NCBI GenBank assembly: GCA_031960925.1
Contig: JAVSBY010000016.1
Span: forward strand, 24,276 to 88,275
Length of the DNA stretch: 64,000 nucleotides
Source of the DNA: Gilliamella sp031960925
GTDB lineage: Bacteria > Pseudomonadota > Gammaproteobacteria > Enterobacterales > Orbaceae
Direction: 5' to 3'
This document shows positions 43,771-53,770 of this stretch, in pieces (within the stretch, counting starts at the first letter, position 1; the number at the start of each line of letters is the position of its first letter). A model generated the notes under the pieces. The model was not told where the DNA came from, searched no databases, and saw nothing but the letters and a program-made list of their open reading frames with translations. The translations under genes were made by a program, and so were the position numbers.

Positions 43771-46700
43771 GCGAACAGATATTAAAAGCATTTTACTTAT
43801 TGGCGCAGGGCCTATTGTAATTGGTCAAGCTTGTGAATTTGACTATTCAGGTGCACAGGCATGTAAAGCGCTGCGCGAAGAAGGCTATCGCGTCATTTTA
43901 GTTAACTCAAATCCCGCAACCATTATGACCGATTCGGAAATGGCCGATGCGACGTATATCGAGCCGATTCACTGGACAACCGTTGCAAAGATTATTGAAA
44001 AAGAGCGCCCTGATGCAATCTTACCCACCATGGGGGGACAAACCGCACTTAACTGTGCGTTAGAGCTTGAAAAGCAAGGCATACTTAGCAAATTTAATGT
44101 CGAAATGATCGGGGCAACCGCTGATGCGATTGATAAAGCGGAAGATCGCCGCCGTTTTGATATCGCGATGAAAAAAATCGGACTTGATACCGCACGCTCA
44201 GGGATTGCCCATACCTTAGAGGAAGCCTATAGCGTACTTGATATGGTGGGGTTTCCTTGCATTATTCGCCCGTCATTTACTATGGGTGGAAGTGGTGGCG
44301 GCATTGCTTACAACCGTGAAGAGTTTGATGAGATTTGTACGCGTGGACTTGATCTGTCACCAACCAATGAACTGCTGATTGATGAGTCGTTAATCGGCTG
44401 GAAAGAGTACGAAATGGAAGTGGTTCGTGACAAGAATGATAATTGCATTATTGTCTGCTCGATTGAAAATTTTGATCCTATGGGGATTCACACTGGCGAC
44501 TCGATTACCGTCGCCCCAGCACAGACTTTAACCGATAAAGAGTATCAAATCATGCGTAATGCATCAATTGAGGTGCTACGTGAAATTGGCGTTGAAACGG
44601 GCGGTTCAAATGTGCAGTTTTCGGTTGATCCAAACAGCGGTCGTTTAATTGTGATTGAAATGAACCCGAGGGTGTCGCGTTCATCGGCGTTAGCCTCAAA
44701 AGCAACCGGATTCCCGATTGCTAAAATCGCGGCGAAACTCGCGGTGGGTTACACGCTTGATGAGCTTTCAAACGAGATAACGGGCGGCAAAACCCCGGCG
44801 TCTTTTGAACCCGCAATCGATTATGTTGTGACAAAAATCCCACGCTTTAACTTTGAAAAATTTGCGGGCTGTAATGATCGCTTAACCACCCAAATGAAAT
44901 CGGTGGGTGAAGTGATGGCAATAGGCCGGACGTTCCAAGAATCGCTGCAAAAAGCGTTACGAGGTCTTGAAGTTGGTGCATCAGGGTTCGATCCTAAAAT
45001 CGATAATTATCGCGATGAGAAAAATCTCGCTAAAATCCGTTATGAACTGCAAGAAGCAGGGGCTGAGCGTATTTGGTATATCGCCGATGCGTTTAGAGCA
45101 GGCATGCAATTAGATGAGGTATTTTTATTAACCCATATCGATCGCTGGTTTTTAGTTCAAATTGAAGAGTTAGTGAATATCGAGAATAATCTAACTCAAA
45201 AATCGCTTAATCAGCTTGATTACGATGCATTATGGCAACTCAAACGTAAAGGCTTTTCTGACCTTCGCCTTGCAACATTACTCAATGTAAAAGAGCAAGC
45301 GGTACGCGACTTACGTCATCAATTTAATCTTCACCCTGTTTATAAACGGGTCGATACCTGTGCCGCTGAATTTGCAACAAATACGGCTTATCTCTATTCA
45401 ACTTATGAACAAGAGTGCGAAGCTCAGCCACAGTTTTCTCGCCCCAAAATAATGATCCTTGGTGGCGGGCCAAACCGTATTGGTCAAGGCATTGAGTTTG
45501 ATTACTGCTGCGTGCATGCCGCGCTCGCACTGCGTGAAGATGGCTTTGAAACCATTATGGTTAACTGTAATCCAGAGACAGTTTCAACCGATTATGATAC
45601 CTCTGACCGGCTTTACTTTGAACCGGTGACACTTGAAGATGTCCTTGAGATTGCTCACCTAGAAAAACCAACTGGCGTTATTGTGCAATACGGTGGGCAA
45701 ACGCCCCTTAAATTAGCGCGTGCGTTAGAAGCCGCCGGGATTCCAATTATAGGTACCTCACCCGATGCCATTGATCGTGCTGAAGATCGAAAGCGTTTTC
45801 AAGAGGTGGTTGAAAAGTTGCAATTAAAGCAACCGGTTAATGCAACAGTCACTGATCTCGATGAGGCGATTGTACAGGCTGAAAAAATCGGTTATCCGCT
45901 GGTTGTTCGTCCATCTTATGTCCTTGGTGGCAGAGCCATGGAGATCGTTTATAACGAGCACGATTTGCAGCGTTACTTTAAAACCGCCGTTAGCGAATCA
46001 AATAATGCTCCGGTACTGCTTGACCATTTTTTAGATAATGCCATTGAAGTCGATATTGATGTGATTGCCGATGGTGAGCAAGTCGTGATTGGCGGTATTA
46101 TGGAACATATTGAGCAAGCGGGAATTCACTCCGGTGATTCGGCATGTTCATTGCCAACCCACACATTAAGCCCCAAGATTTTAGCCCAATTACGTGAACA
46201 GGCAAAGCAGCTTGCTATTGAGCTTAATGTAAACGGTTTAATGAATGGACAATTTGCTATCAAAGATGACACGATTTATCTGATTGAAATCAATCCACGG
46301 GCCGCACGCACCGTGCCATTTGTCTCAAAAGCAACCGGATTGCCACTGGCTAAAATTGCTGCTCGCGTGATGGTGGGGCAATCGCTTGCAAAACAGCAAG
46401 TGACTAAAGAAGTGATACCGCCTTATTACGCGGTTAAAGAAGTGGTGCTACCGTTTAATAAATTCAGTGGTGTCGATCCGATTTTAGGGCCCGAAATGCG
46501 ATCGACCGGTGAAGTCATGGGGGTTGGCAAAACCTTTGCCGAGGCATTTGCTAAAGCGCAGCTTGGCAGTTTATCAACGATGAAAAAATCAGGTAGAGCC
46601 CTGCTTTCTGTACGTGATGAAGACAAAACCCGAATGCTACAAGTCGCAAAACGATTAATTGCTCATGGCTTTACCCTTGATGCAACCTCTGGCACCGCTG

Positions 46701-46981
46701 GCGTTTTAAAACAAGCGGGAATTGAATGTCAAATCGTAAGAAAAGAGAATGAAGGCAGGCCGAATATTCACGACCATATCAAAAATGGTAAGTATTGCTA
46801 TATTCTCAATACGACATCAGGACGAGCCGCTATTGAAGCGTCAAAAATTCTGCGTCGTAGTGCGATTCAATACAAAGTGCATTATGATACGACCCTAAAC
46901 GCTGGCTACGCAACAAGCGCAGCTTTAGATTATGATCCCGCGAGTTCTGTCATCTCATTACAGGCGCTTTATCGCCATTAA
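43763..46981 (+). CDS. carB: Carbamoyl-phosphate synthase large subunit
   Basis: 1072 residues (E. coli 1073). Two homologous ATP-grasp halves: carboxyphosphate half with RPSFTMGGSGGGIAYN near 169 and carbamoyl phosphate half with RPSYVLGGRAMEIVYN near 714, each with GQACEFDYSG or GQGIEFDYCC phosphate-binding motifs, then a C-terminal allosteric MGS-like domain (residues about 935-1072) where UMP and ornithine act in E. coli. ATG 43763 overlaps the end of carA, indicating coupling. Ends the operon at a clear terminator. Confidence 0.98.
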   Translation: MAKRTDIKSILLIGAGPIVIGQACEFDYSGAQACKALREEGYRVILVNSNPATIMTDSEMADATYIEPIHWTTVAKIIEKERPDAILPTMGGQTALNCALELEKQGILSKFNVEMIGATADAIDKAEDRRRFDIAMKKIGLDTARSGIAHTLEEAYSVLDMVGFPCIIRPSFTMGGSGGGIAYNREEFDEICTRGLDLSPTNELLIDESLIGWKEYEMEVVRDKNDNCIIVCSIENFDPMGIHTGDSITVAPAQTLTDKEYQIMRNASIEVLREIGVETGGSNVQFSVDPNSGRLIVIEMNPRVSRSSALASKATGFPIAKIAAKLAVGYTLDELSNEITGGKTPASFEPAIDYVVTKIPRFNFEKFAGCNDRLTTQMKSVGEVMAIGRTFQESLQKALRGLEVGASGFDPKIDNYRDEKNLAKIRYELQEAGAERIWYIADAFRAGMQLDEVFLLTHIDRWFLVQIEELVNIENNLTQKSLNQLDYDALWQLKRKGFSDLRLATLLNVKEQAVRDLRHQFNLHPVYKRVDTCAAEFATNTAYLYSTYEQECEAQPQFSRPKIMILGGGPNRIGQGIEFDYCCVHAALALREDGFETIMVNCNPETVSTDYDTSDRLYFEPVTLEDVLEIAHLEKPTGVIVQYGGQTPLKLARALEAAGIPIIGTSPDAIDRAEDRKRFQEVVEKLQLKQPVNATVTDLDEAIVQAEKIGYPLVVRPSYVLGGRAMEIVYNEHDLQRYFKTAVSESNNAPVLLDHFLDNAIEVDIDVIADGEQVVIGGIMEHIEQAGIHSGDSACSLPTHTLSPKILAQLREQAKQLAIELNVNGLMNGQFAIKDDTIYLIEINPRAARTVPFVSKATGLPLAKIAARVMVGQSLAKQQVTKEVIPPYYAVKEVVLPFNKFSGVDPILGPEMRSTGEVMGVGKTFAEAFAKAQLGSLSTMKKSGRALLSVRDEDKTRMLQVAKRLIAHGFTLDATSGTAGVLKQAGIECQIVRKENEGRPNIHDHIKNGKYCYILNTTSGRAAIEASKILRRSAIQYKVHYDTTLNAGYATSAALDYDPASSVISLQALYRH

Positions 46982-47009
46982 CGGGGTGATGATGATCGCA
47001 AATAAAAAA

Positions 47010-47037
47010 CCGTCACTGGTGAGTGGCGGCTTTTTTT
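47010..47037 (+). terminator. Terminator after carB
   Basis: CCGTCACT (47010-47017), loop GGTG, AGTGGCGG (47022-47029) with one G-T pair, then T7. Confidence 0.88.
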
Positions 47038-47131
47038 GCTTACTTTTAGAACAAACTGACTATTAATTTGTTTTTTACTCAAAAAGGTCTTGCATTATTA
47101 TTTTATTCATATAATATAGCGACCTCTCTGA

Positions 47132-47208
<77 letters not shown>

Positions 47209-47251
47209 ATTCAAACCGACTTTCCCTTATTTATTCACTTTGACCAGCTTA

Positions 47252-48127
47252 TTATCCTGCTTTTGGAATATCGAGTAACGTAGAAACGGCTTCGCTAATG
47301 CGCCTTGCTATATAGCTATTATTCATGGTGTATAAATGGATACCATCCACATTTTGTGAGATTAAATCAACAATCTGATCGATAGCATAAGCAATCCCAG
47401 CATCACGAAATGCATGAGGATGATGTTCATATTTATCCATCATTTGCTTGAATTTTTTAGGTAAATTAACCCCGCACATGGACACCATTCGTTCAATTTG
47501 ATTTTTGTTGGTGACAGGCATAATGCCCGCTTCAATCGGTACAGCGATGCCCATGTCCTGCGCTTTATCTAAAAAAGCATAAAAATAGTCATTATCGAAA
47601 AACAGCTGTGAAATCAGTTGATCGGTGCCTGCATTGACTTTCTCTTTTAAATTAATGAGATCTTGTTTAACGGTTGAGGCTTCAAGGTGCCCTTCGGGAT
47701 AACACGCGCCAATCACATTAAAATCGCCATTTTGTTTGATAAAAGAGACCAGTTCACTGGCATACTTAAAATCACTTTTCGGCTCAATATTGGGATTAAT
47801 ATCACCGCGCAGTGCAAGTACATTATCAATGCCTGCACATTTCAAATCGGTCAGGATTTTTTGCATTTCATTTTTGCTAAAATTAATACCGGGTAGATGT
47901 GCGACACTTTCGATACCATAAGTGTGCTTAACTGCATGAGCAATATCAATGGTGGTTTGTCCATTTAAGCTTCCGCCTGCGCCATAGGTGACACTAATAA
48001 AATCCGGTTTAAAGTAGCCAAGTTCACGCAATGTGCTGTAAATCGTCTCGAGCGGTGAGGTCTTTTTAGGTGGAAATACCTCAAACGAAAATACGGTTTT
48101 TTTATCAAATAATTGGTTCGTTTTCAT
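47252..48127 (-). CDS. metF: Methylenetetrahydrofolate reductase
   Basis: Reduces 5,10-methylene-THF to 5-methyl-THF, the methyl donor for MetE. 291 residues from ATG 48127 (AAGGA 9 bases upstream). FSFEVFPPKK near 12-21 carries the catalytic Glu, and FISVTYGAGGS and NVLALRGD motifs follow. It differs clearly from E. coli MetF (FEFFPPR, VSVTYGA, VALRGD but little similarity between) and resembles the Firmicute version by memory. Downstream of metE with 123 bases between; a longer in-frame start at 48229 would fill this space but adds an unconserved basic segment. Confidence 0.92.
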   Translation of the reverse strand: MKTNQLFDKKTVFSFEVFPPKKTSPLETIYSTLRELGYFKPDFISVTYGAGGSLNGQTTIDIAHAVKHTYGIESVAHLPGINFSKNEMQKILTDLKCAGIDNVLALRGDINPNIEPKSDFKYASELVSFIKQNGDFNVIGACYPEGHLEASTVKQDLINLKEKVNAGTDQLISQLFFDNDYFYAFLDKAQDMGIAVPIEAGIMPVTNKNQIERMVSMCGVNLPKKFKQMMDKYEHHPHAFRDAGIAYAIDQIVDLISQNVDGIHLYTMNNSYIARRISEAVSTLLDIPKAG

Positions 48128-48152
48128 CTCTCTCATTCCTTTATCTGCAAAT

Positions 48153-48180
48153 CGAGCCGGCATATCACTAAGTCGGCTCG
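48153..48180 (-). repeat. Hairpin between metE and metF
   Basis: CGAGCCG (48153-48159) and CGGCTCG (48174-48180) form a 7-bp stem with a 14-base loop within the metE-metF spacer, ahead of the metF Shine-Dalgarno. No T-run follows, so an RNA-stability or translational role is more likely than termination. Confidence 0.5.
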
Positions 48181-48250
48181 GTTTGTTTCGACTTAAACGC
48201 CAGCTTTGCAAGTGCGTGTCATTTGCCAAGCTAAACGTAAAACGAAAACA

Positions 48251-50524
48251 TTAATTGAGGGTTTTTCTCACTTCTAATGTCGCTTGCACTAAGTGTTTTA
48301 AGCTTTCAACCACCTCTTTTTCGCCGCGCGTTTTTAAGCCACAATCAGGATTAATCCATAATTTTTGCGTATCAATTTTTGAAAGCAATTTTTCAATGGT
48401 AGCTTTAATTTCACTGACTGGTGGCACGCGCGGTGAGTGAATATCATAAACACCCGGCCCGACTTGGGTTTTAAAGTTATTGGCTTTTAACACATCAATA
48501 AGTTGTAAATTAGAACGTGACGCTTCAAACGAAATCACATCGGCATCCATCGCATCAATGTCTTTAATGATATCGGCAAATTCGCTATAACACATGTGGG
48601 TATGAATTTGTGTGTCGGCTTGTACTTTGCTGTGCACTAATCGAAATGATGGAATCGCCCAATCAAGGTATTCGCTGTTCCAATCGGCATGACGAAGTGG
48701 CAGCTTTTCTTTCAATGCCGCTTCATCGATTTGGATAATTTTAATGCCCGCCGCTTCAAGATCTAACACTTCATCCCCAATGGCGAGAGCTATTTGGAAT
48801 ACCGACTCTTTTTGTGAAATATCTTCACGCGGGAACGACCAATTTAAAATAGTCACTGGGCCAGTTAACATGCCTTTGACCGGTTTATCAGTCAGGCTTT
48901 GTGCGTACTTTGAATACTCAACGGTAATCGCTTTCGATCGTGAAATATCACCCCAAACAATCGGCGGCTTAACGCAGCGGGTTCCATAAGATTGTACCCA
49001 CGCTTTTTCAGTAAAAACAAACCCATTTAAGCTTTCACCAAAATATTCGACCATGTCATTACGTTCAAATTCACCGTGAACCAGTACATCAATGCCGATT
49101 TGTTCTTGCAGTTTTATGCACTCGGCAATTTTTTGTTGATTAAATTGGGTATAGTCGTTTAAGCAAATTTCCCCTTTTTTGAATTTGGCGCGATTTAAAC
49201 GAACATCAGGCGTTTGTGGGAACGATCCAATTGTTGTTGTTGGCAGTACTGGTAAATTAAAAGTTTTCTTTTGTGCCGCTTCACGCGCAGAAAACTCAGG
49301 TAAACGAATAAAATCAGACGCGGTTAGTGCCGCAACTTTATCACGGACAACTTGATTTTTACCTTCACGTTCACGGGTGAATAAGGTTTGGTTTGCTTTA
49401 TATGCCGCATGATTTTCTGGATTGGCTTCATTAAGCAGTTGACCCAGCTCGGCAAGTTCTTGCAATTTTTCTTGCGCAAACGCAAAGTAAGCACGCTGTT
49501 GAATGGTTAATTTTGTTTCATTTTGTAAGGTATAAGGAACATGCAGCAGCGAGCAAGATGTGTTTATTACAACAGTTGCTGCTTTTTGTTTGATCTTGCC
49601 AAGTAGAGCAAGTGTTTTTTGGTAGTTATTTTTCCAAATATTTTTACCATTAACGGCACCAGCAAACAAGGCTTTGTCAGCCGGAAACCCATGACTTTCA
49701 AGCAGTGCTAATGATTGCTTACCTTCTACAAAATCTAAGCCAATCCCATCAAAAGGCAGTGCAACTAACGCGTTATAGCAATCACGTACATCGCCAAAAT
49801 AGGTTTGTAAAACAATTTTCGTGTTACCTTTAATAGATAAAATGGCTTGATAAAGTTCAGTAAATAATTCGATGTCGTCTTTATGAAGATCGGTCACTAA
49901 AATCGGCTCGTCGATTTGAATCCAATTAGCACCAAGCGCTGCAAATTTTTCAATGATTTGTTGGTAGGCATTAATAATATCTTGTTTAATATCGGTAATG
50001 TTCTTATTGCCTAAATATTGGGCCAATTTAAAGAAAGTTAATGGGCCAATAACAACCGGTTTAGTTTGAATGCCAAGCGCTTTGGCTTCTTGATATTCAT
50101 CAAACGGTTTGGTACCTGCTAATTTGATTTGCACTGAGTCTTCAATTTCTGGCACGAGGTAATGGTAGTTGGTGTTAAACCACTTTTTCATCGCAAGCGC
50201 GCGTACATCACCTTTTTCACCTTGATAACCCCGTGCCATTGCAAAATAACGGTCAAGCTCCGGTAAATCGAGATCTTGATAACGTTTTGGGATAACATTG
50301 AGTAAACAGGCTGTATCGAGCATTGCATCATAAAATGAAAAATCATTTGATGAGATAAAGGCGATCTTTTGTAATGCTTGTTGTTTTAAATGTTCGGCGC
50401 GTAATGCTTTTGCTTCGCTTAATAACTCAGCTTGTGTTTTATTGCCTTTAAAATAGGCTTCGGTTGCAAATTTGAGTTCTCGAAGCTTACCAACGCGTGG
50501 ATAACCAATAACCGCTGTATTCAT
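48251..50524 (-). CDS. metE: Cobalamin-independent methionine synthase MetE
   Basis: Transfers the methyl group of 5-methyl-THF-triglutamate to homocysteine. 757 residues (E. coli 753), duplicated barrel. Zinc ligands are visible: His and Cys in THMCYSEF near 643-650 and Cys in NPDCGLKTRG near 728. ATG 50524 with GAGGAAA Shine-Dalgarno 8 bases upstream; the longer frame to 50545 is rejected. Segments such as RYFAMARGYQGEKGDVRAL and TYFGDVRDCYNALVALP resemble streptococcal MetE much more than E. coli MetE. A weak MetR-like sequence (TGAATAATTCTCA, 50586-50598) lies upstream. No MetJ box was seen. Co-oriented with metF. Confidence 0.96.
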   Translation of the reverse strand: MNTAVIGYPRVGKLRELKFATEAYFKGNKTQAELLSEAKALRAEHLKQQALQKIAFISSNDFSFYDAMLDTACLLNVIPKRYQDLDLPELDRYFAMARGYQGEKGDVRALAMKKWFNTNYHYLVPEIEDSVQIKLAGTKPFDEYQEAKALGIQTKPVVIGPLTFFKLAQYLGNKNITDIKQDIINAYQQIIEKFAALGANWIQIDEPILVTDLHKDDIELFTELYQAILSIKGNTKIVLQTYFGDVRDCYNALVALPFDGIGLDFVEGKQSLALLESHGFPADKALFAGAVNGKNIWKNNYQKTLALLGKIKQKAATVVINTSCSLLHVPYTLQNETKLTIQQRAYFAFAQEKLQELAELGQLLNEANPENHAAYKANQTLFTREREGKNQVVRDKVAALTASDFIRLPEFSAREAAQKKTFNLPVLPTTTIGSFPQTPDVRLNRAKFKKGEICLNDYTQFNQQKIAECIKLQEQIGIDVLVHGEFERNDMVEYFGESLNGFVFTEKAWVQSYGTRCVKPPIVWGDISRSKAITVEYSKYAQSLTDKPVKGMLTGPVTILNWSFPREDISQKESVFQIALAIGDEVLDLEAAGIKIIQIDEAALKEKLPLRHADWNSEYLDWAIPSFRLVHSKVQADTQIHTHMCYSEFADIIKDIDAMDADVISFEASRSNLQLIDVLKANNFKTQVGPGVYDIHSPRVPPVSEIKATIEKLLSKIDTQKLWINPDCGLKTRGEKEVVESLKHLVQATLEVRKTLN

Positions 50525-50741
50525 TGTTTGTTTCCTCATAACCATTTTTTATCAGTAAAAAGAAGATAACAAAAAAATTGGGTATTGAATAATTCTCATT
50601 TTTTATTAATCGCTATAGCTATAAACTATACCAATGAATAAAAGGCCAACAATATGCTGAATAAAAAGGCGAATTATGCTGACGATACAGTCATTTTATG
50701 ACAGGGAAAAGGGTGACAATACGGTATGTCACCCTCTGTTT

Positions 50742-51347
50742 TTATTTACGTTTGATAATGACAAGGCAACGATCAGCATCTAATTCAGGGATCGTTAAGT
50801 TGATCGTTTGAGTGATCAAAAATCCCTCTGGCACACTGTCGATCTCCGATCCTTTTAAGGCATAAAAAGATCCGCTTTCATTAGGTAAATGCTGACACCA
50901 ACTGAGCATATCATGCAATGAGGCAAATGCCCGACTTATCACACCATCAAAATGTTTTTCGGTATACTGCTCAATGCGCGATTGAATCGGGGTGATATTG
51001 TCCAATTTTAACTCAAACTGGACTTGCTTTAAAAAGCGCACTCGCTTGCCAAGGCTATCAACAAGGTCAAATTGCTTATCAGGGTTTATGATGGCAAGGG
51101 GAATACCGGGTAACCCCGGCCCTGTTCCAACATCGATAAAGGTACTGCCGAGTAAATAAGGGGAAACCACAATGCTATCCATGATATGCTTGATTAGCAT
51201 GTCACTGGGATCGCGCACTGCCGTTAAATTATACGCTTTATTCCACTTATCAAGCATTTCAACATAAGCAACAAGGCTATCGATTTGCTGATCGCGAATA
51301 ATAAGATCGGTTTTATCAATCAGTTTATGCAGTTTCTTTTTTAACAT
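50742..51347 (-). CDS. rsmG: 16S rRNA (guanine-N7)-methyltransferase G
   Basis: Methylates G527 of 16S rRNA; loss gives low-level streptomycin resistance in other bacteria. 201 residues (E. coli 207). SAM motif FIDVGTGPGLPGIPLAI near 65-81, YNLTAVRDP near 40. Start overlaps the mnmG end by 23 bases, the conserved mnmG-rsmG pair next to the origin. Confidence 0.96.
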   Translation of the reverse strand: MLKKKLHKLIDKTDLIIRDQQIDSLVAYVEMLDKWNKAYNLTAVRDPSDMLIKHIMDSIVVSPYLLGSTFIDVGTGPGLPGIPLAIINPDKQFDLVDSLGKRVRFLKQVQFELKLDNITPIQSRIEQYTEKHFDGVISRAFASLHDMLSWCQHLPNESGSFYALKGSEIDSVPEGFLITQTINLTIPELDADRCLVIIKRK

Positions 51348-53217
51348 AATTTTTCTTTTTTAAATAAACTAATAACATAGAAATAGCAGCCGGCGTAATG
51401 CCAGAGATACGAGAAGCTTGCCCGATAGAAACCGGTTTATGCTGCTTCAATTTTATCACCACCTCATTTGATAAACCTGATATTTCGGCATAATCAATAT
51501 CCGCCGGAATTAAGGTCTCTTCATTGCGTTTTTGCCGTTCAATTTCTTCGATTTGAAGTTTGATATACCCATCATATTTGACCTGAATTTCAACTTGTTC
51601 AGCCGCTTGCTGATCGGTTAATCCTGGCGCAAAAATGGACAGTGATTTTAAGGTTTGATAAGTCATTTCAGGGCGTTTTAACAGATCTTCGCCATTGGCT
51701 TCTTTGGTTAATGCTGTTTTTAATACTGAATTCACTTCATCGATAGCTTCAATGTGCGGATGGACCCAAATATCACGCAGACGCGCACGTTCTTGCTCAA
51801 TCGATTCCAATTTTTGGTTAAACTGTTGCCAGCGGTAATCATCAACTAAGCCTAGCTGACGACCAATTTCAGTTAAACGAATATCAGCATTATCTTCACG
51901 TAACATCAAACGGTATTCGGCGCGTGAGGTGAACATGCGATAAGGCTCATTGGTGCCTAACGTGCAAAGATCATCAACAAGTACGCCTAAATAAGCTTGA
52001 TCCCGTGTTGGGAACCACTGATCTTTTTCATGCGCATACCGTGCGGCATTTAGCCCTGCAAGTAGCCCTTGCGCGGCCGCTTCTTCATATCCCGTTGTGC
52101 CATTAATTTGACCTGCTAGAAATAGCCCTGTGATCACTTTACTTTCTAGAGTCGGTTTAAGATCACGCGGATCAAAATAATCGTATTCGATAGCATAGCC
52201 TGGCCTTATGATATTGGCATTTTCAAGTCCTTTCATGCTGCGCACAAATTCGAGCTGCGTATCAAACGGTAAACTGGTTGAAATGCCGTTTGGATAGATC
52301 TCATTGCTATCTAATCCTTCAGGCTCTAAATAGATCTGATGCGATGATCTATCAGCAAAGCGCATGATCTTATCTTCAATCGATGGACAGTAACGCGGAC
52401 CAATTCCTTCAATAACGCCAGTATACATTGGGCTGCGATCCAAACTTCCACGAATGATCTCGTGCGTTTTTTCGTTGGTGCTTGTCACGTAGCATGCGAT
52501 CTGTTTAGGATGATCCGATCGTTTGCCTAAAAATGAGAATACCGGCGTTGGATCATCGCCATACTGCGGATCTAATTGTGTAAAATCGATCGTTCTTGCA
52601 TCTATTCGGGGTGGGGTGCCTGTTTTTAAGCGTCCCATGCGAAATGCATATTGATGCAGTGATTTTGATAAGCCAACAGATGCAGGATCGCCCGTGCGTC
52701 CCCCACTGTAATTATTCAGTCCGATGTGAATTTTGCCATCTAAAAATGTGCCAGCGGTTAAGACTACCGCTTTGGCTTTAAATGAGACGCCCATTTGCGT
52801 TTTAACGCCTGTTATCCGATCATTTTCAATGATCACATCTTCAACCGATTGTTGAAATAGCATTAAGTTTTGTTGATTTTCAAGCGCAATTCGAACTGCT
52901 TTTCGATATAAGGATCGATCCGCTTGCGCGCGGGTTGCTCTTACCGCTGGACCTTTACTGCCATTTAAGATCCTAAACTGGATCCCCGCAAGATCGGTTG
53001 CCTGTGCCATTAATCCGCCTAGTGCATCGATCTCTTTAACTAGATGTCCTTTACCAATGCCGCCGATTGCTGGATTACAAGACATTTGTCCTAACGTGTT
53101 GATATTATGGGTTAAAAGTAAGGTTTTTCGTCCCATTCTTGCTGATGCCATCGCCGCTTCGGTTCCTGCATGACCTCCTCCAACAATGATGACATCAAAA
53201 AGATCTGGATAAAACAT
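51325..53217 (-). CDS. mnmG: tRNA uridine 5-carboxymethylaminomethyl modification enzyme MnmG (GidA)
   Basis: FAD enzyme that with MnmE forms cmnm5U34 in tRNAs. 630 residues (E. coli 629). FAD motif VIVGGGHAGTEAAMASARMG at 10-29, two Cys-region signature MSCNPAIGGIGKGHL near 46, and C-terminal MnmE-binding helices. Transcribed away from oriC exactly as in E. coli. The ATG at 53217 lies 23 bases from the first DnaA box of the origin. Confidence 0.98.
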   Translation of the reverse strand: MFYPDLFDVIIVGGGHAGTEAAMASARMGRKTLLLTHNINTLGQMSCNPAIGGIGKGHLVKEIDALGGLMAQATDLAGIQFRILNGSKGPAVRATRAQADRSLYRKAVRIALENQQNLMLFQQSVEDVIIENDRITGVKTQMGVSFKAKAVVLTAGTFLDGKIHIGLNNYSGGRTGDPASVGLSKSLHQYAFRMGRLKTGTPPRIDARTIDFTQLDPQYGDDPTPVFSFLGKRSDHPKQIACYVTSTNEKTHEIIRGSLDRSPMYTGVIEGIGPRYCPSIEDKIMRFADRSSHQIYLEPEGLDSNEIYPNGISTSLPFDTQLEFVRSMKGLENANIIRPGYAIEYDYFDPRDLKPTLESKVITGLFLAGQINGTTGYEEAAAQGLLAGLNAARYAHEKDQWFPTRDQAYLGVLVDDLCTLGTNEPYRMFTSRAEYRLMLREDNADIRLTEIGRQLGLVDDYRWQQFNQKLESIEQERARLRDIWVHPHIEAIDEVNSVLKTALTKEANGEDLLKRPEMTYQTLKSLSIFAPGLTDQQAAEQVEIQVKYDGYIKLQIEEIERQKRNEETLIPADIDYAEISGLSNEVVIKLKQHKPVSIGQASRISGITPAAISMLLVYLKKKNYVKKETA

Positions 53218-53239
53218 AAAAAAGAACCTCGTGGTTATT

Positions 53240-53576
53240 TGTGTATAACGGATAATGTTTATTTAGCGTAGGGAATTTTACTCGCCTTTTTAATTACGTC
53301 AAATGATCTCTTTTTTGGATCCTTTAAATTAAATAAGATCTTTTTAAGGATCTTTTTATTTTTATTACTATTACGATCATCCTTTTTTGTGATTAACTTG
53401 TATTTATGATGATATTTTATCGAGTTAGCGATCGTTTAACTGTGTGAATGGATCGATCTTTTGCCATTTATAGTCTGTGCATAATCGCAGCGTTTATCCA
53501 CATGACGATCCGTATGTAAAGTTATTAATAACATGATCACAGTGTTAACAGCCTATTTGTCACAGAGTTATCCACA
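53240..53576. promoter_or_regulatory. DnaA boxes in oriC
   Basis: Two perfect R1/R4-type boxes TTATCCACA at 53494-53502 and 53568-53576 (plus strand), and two reversed boxes TGTGTATAA at 53240-53248 and TGTGCATAA at 53476-53484, which read TTATACACA and TTATGCACA on the minus strand. All fit TTATNCACA. Confidence 0.9.
53305..53361. repeat. oriC DNA-unwinding element: four GATC-led 13-mers
   Basis: GATCTCTTTTTTG (53305), GATCCTTTAAATT (53318), GATCTTTTTAAGG (53337) and GATCTTTTTATTT (53349) resemble the E. coli oriC L/M/R 13-mers (GATCTnTTnTTTT). E. coli has three; four lie here. Confidence 0.85.
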
Positions 53577-53770
53577 AAAAAGGGGATAAAAAAGGATAAT
53601 TCTCGTGATCGTTCGCTTGTTTTTTGAACAAAGATCCACGCGATCAGGATCGTTTAAAGCTCATGATCTGGGTTATTTTTTAGCTATGAATAATTTAAAA
53701 ATAAACTTATTGATTTTTATTAAAGCAAATTTATACTTACTGTGATTTCTCTTTGTTGTGAGGTTTTTTT

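Larger units (their letters stand above)
53237..53640. other. Chromosomal origin of replication oriC
   Basis: A 550-base gene-free region between mnmG and hda. It holds DnaA boxes, four GATC-led AT-rich 13-mers next to mnmG, and 15 GATC Dam sites between 53305 and 53668 (for example 53375, 53430, 53451, 53455, 53507, 53535, 53607), far above expectation; such GATCs serve SeqA and Dam in this group. The order mnmG, unwinding element, DnaA boxes equals E. coli oriC. The mioC gene that borders the other side in E. coli is absent. Confidence 0.92.

Noticed and set aside
50540..50640. MetJ operator before metE
   Set aside because: No AGACGTCT-like 8-mer repeat found; only a weak MetR-like sequence is present.
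53640..53770. Remnant of mioC to the right of oriC
   Set aside because: No open frame or flavodoxin motif (such as the FMN loop) is visible in this AT-rich stretch.
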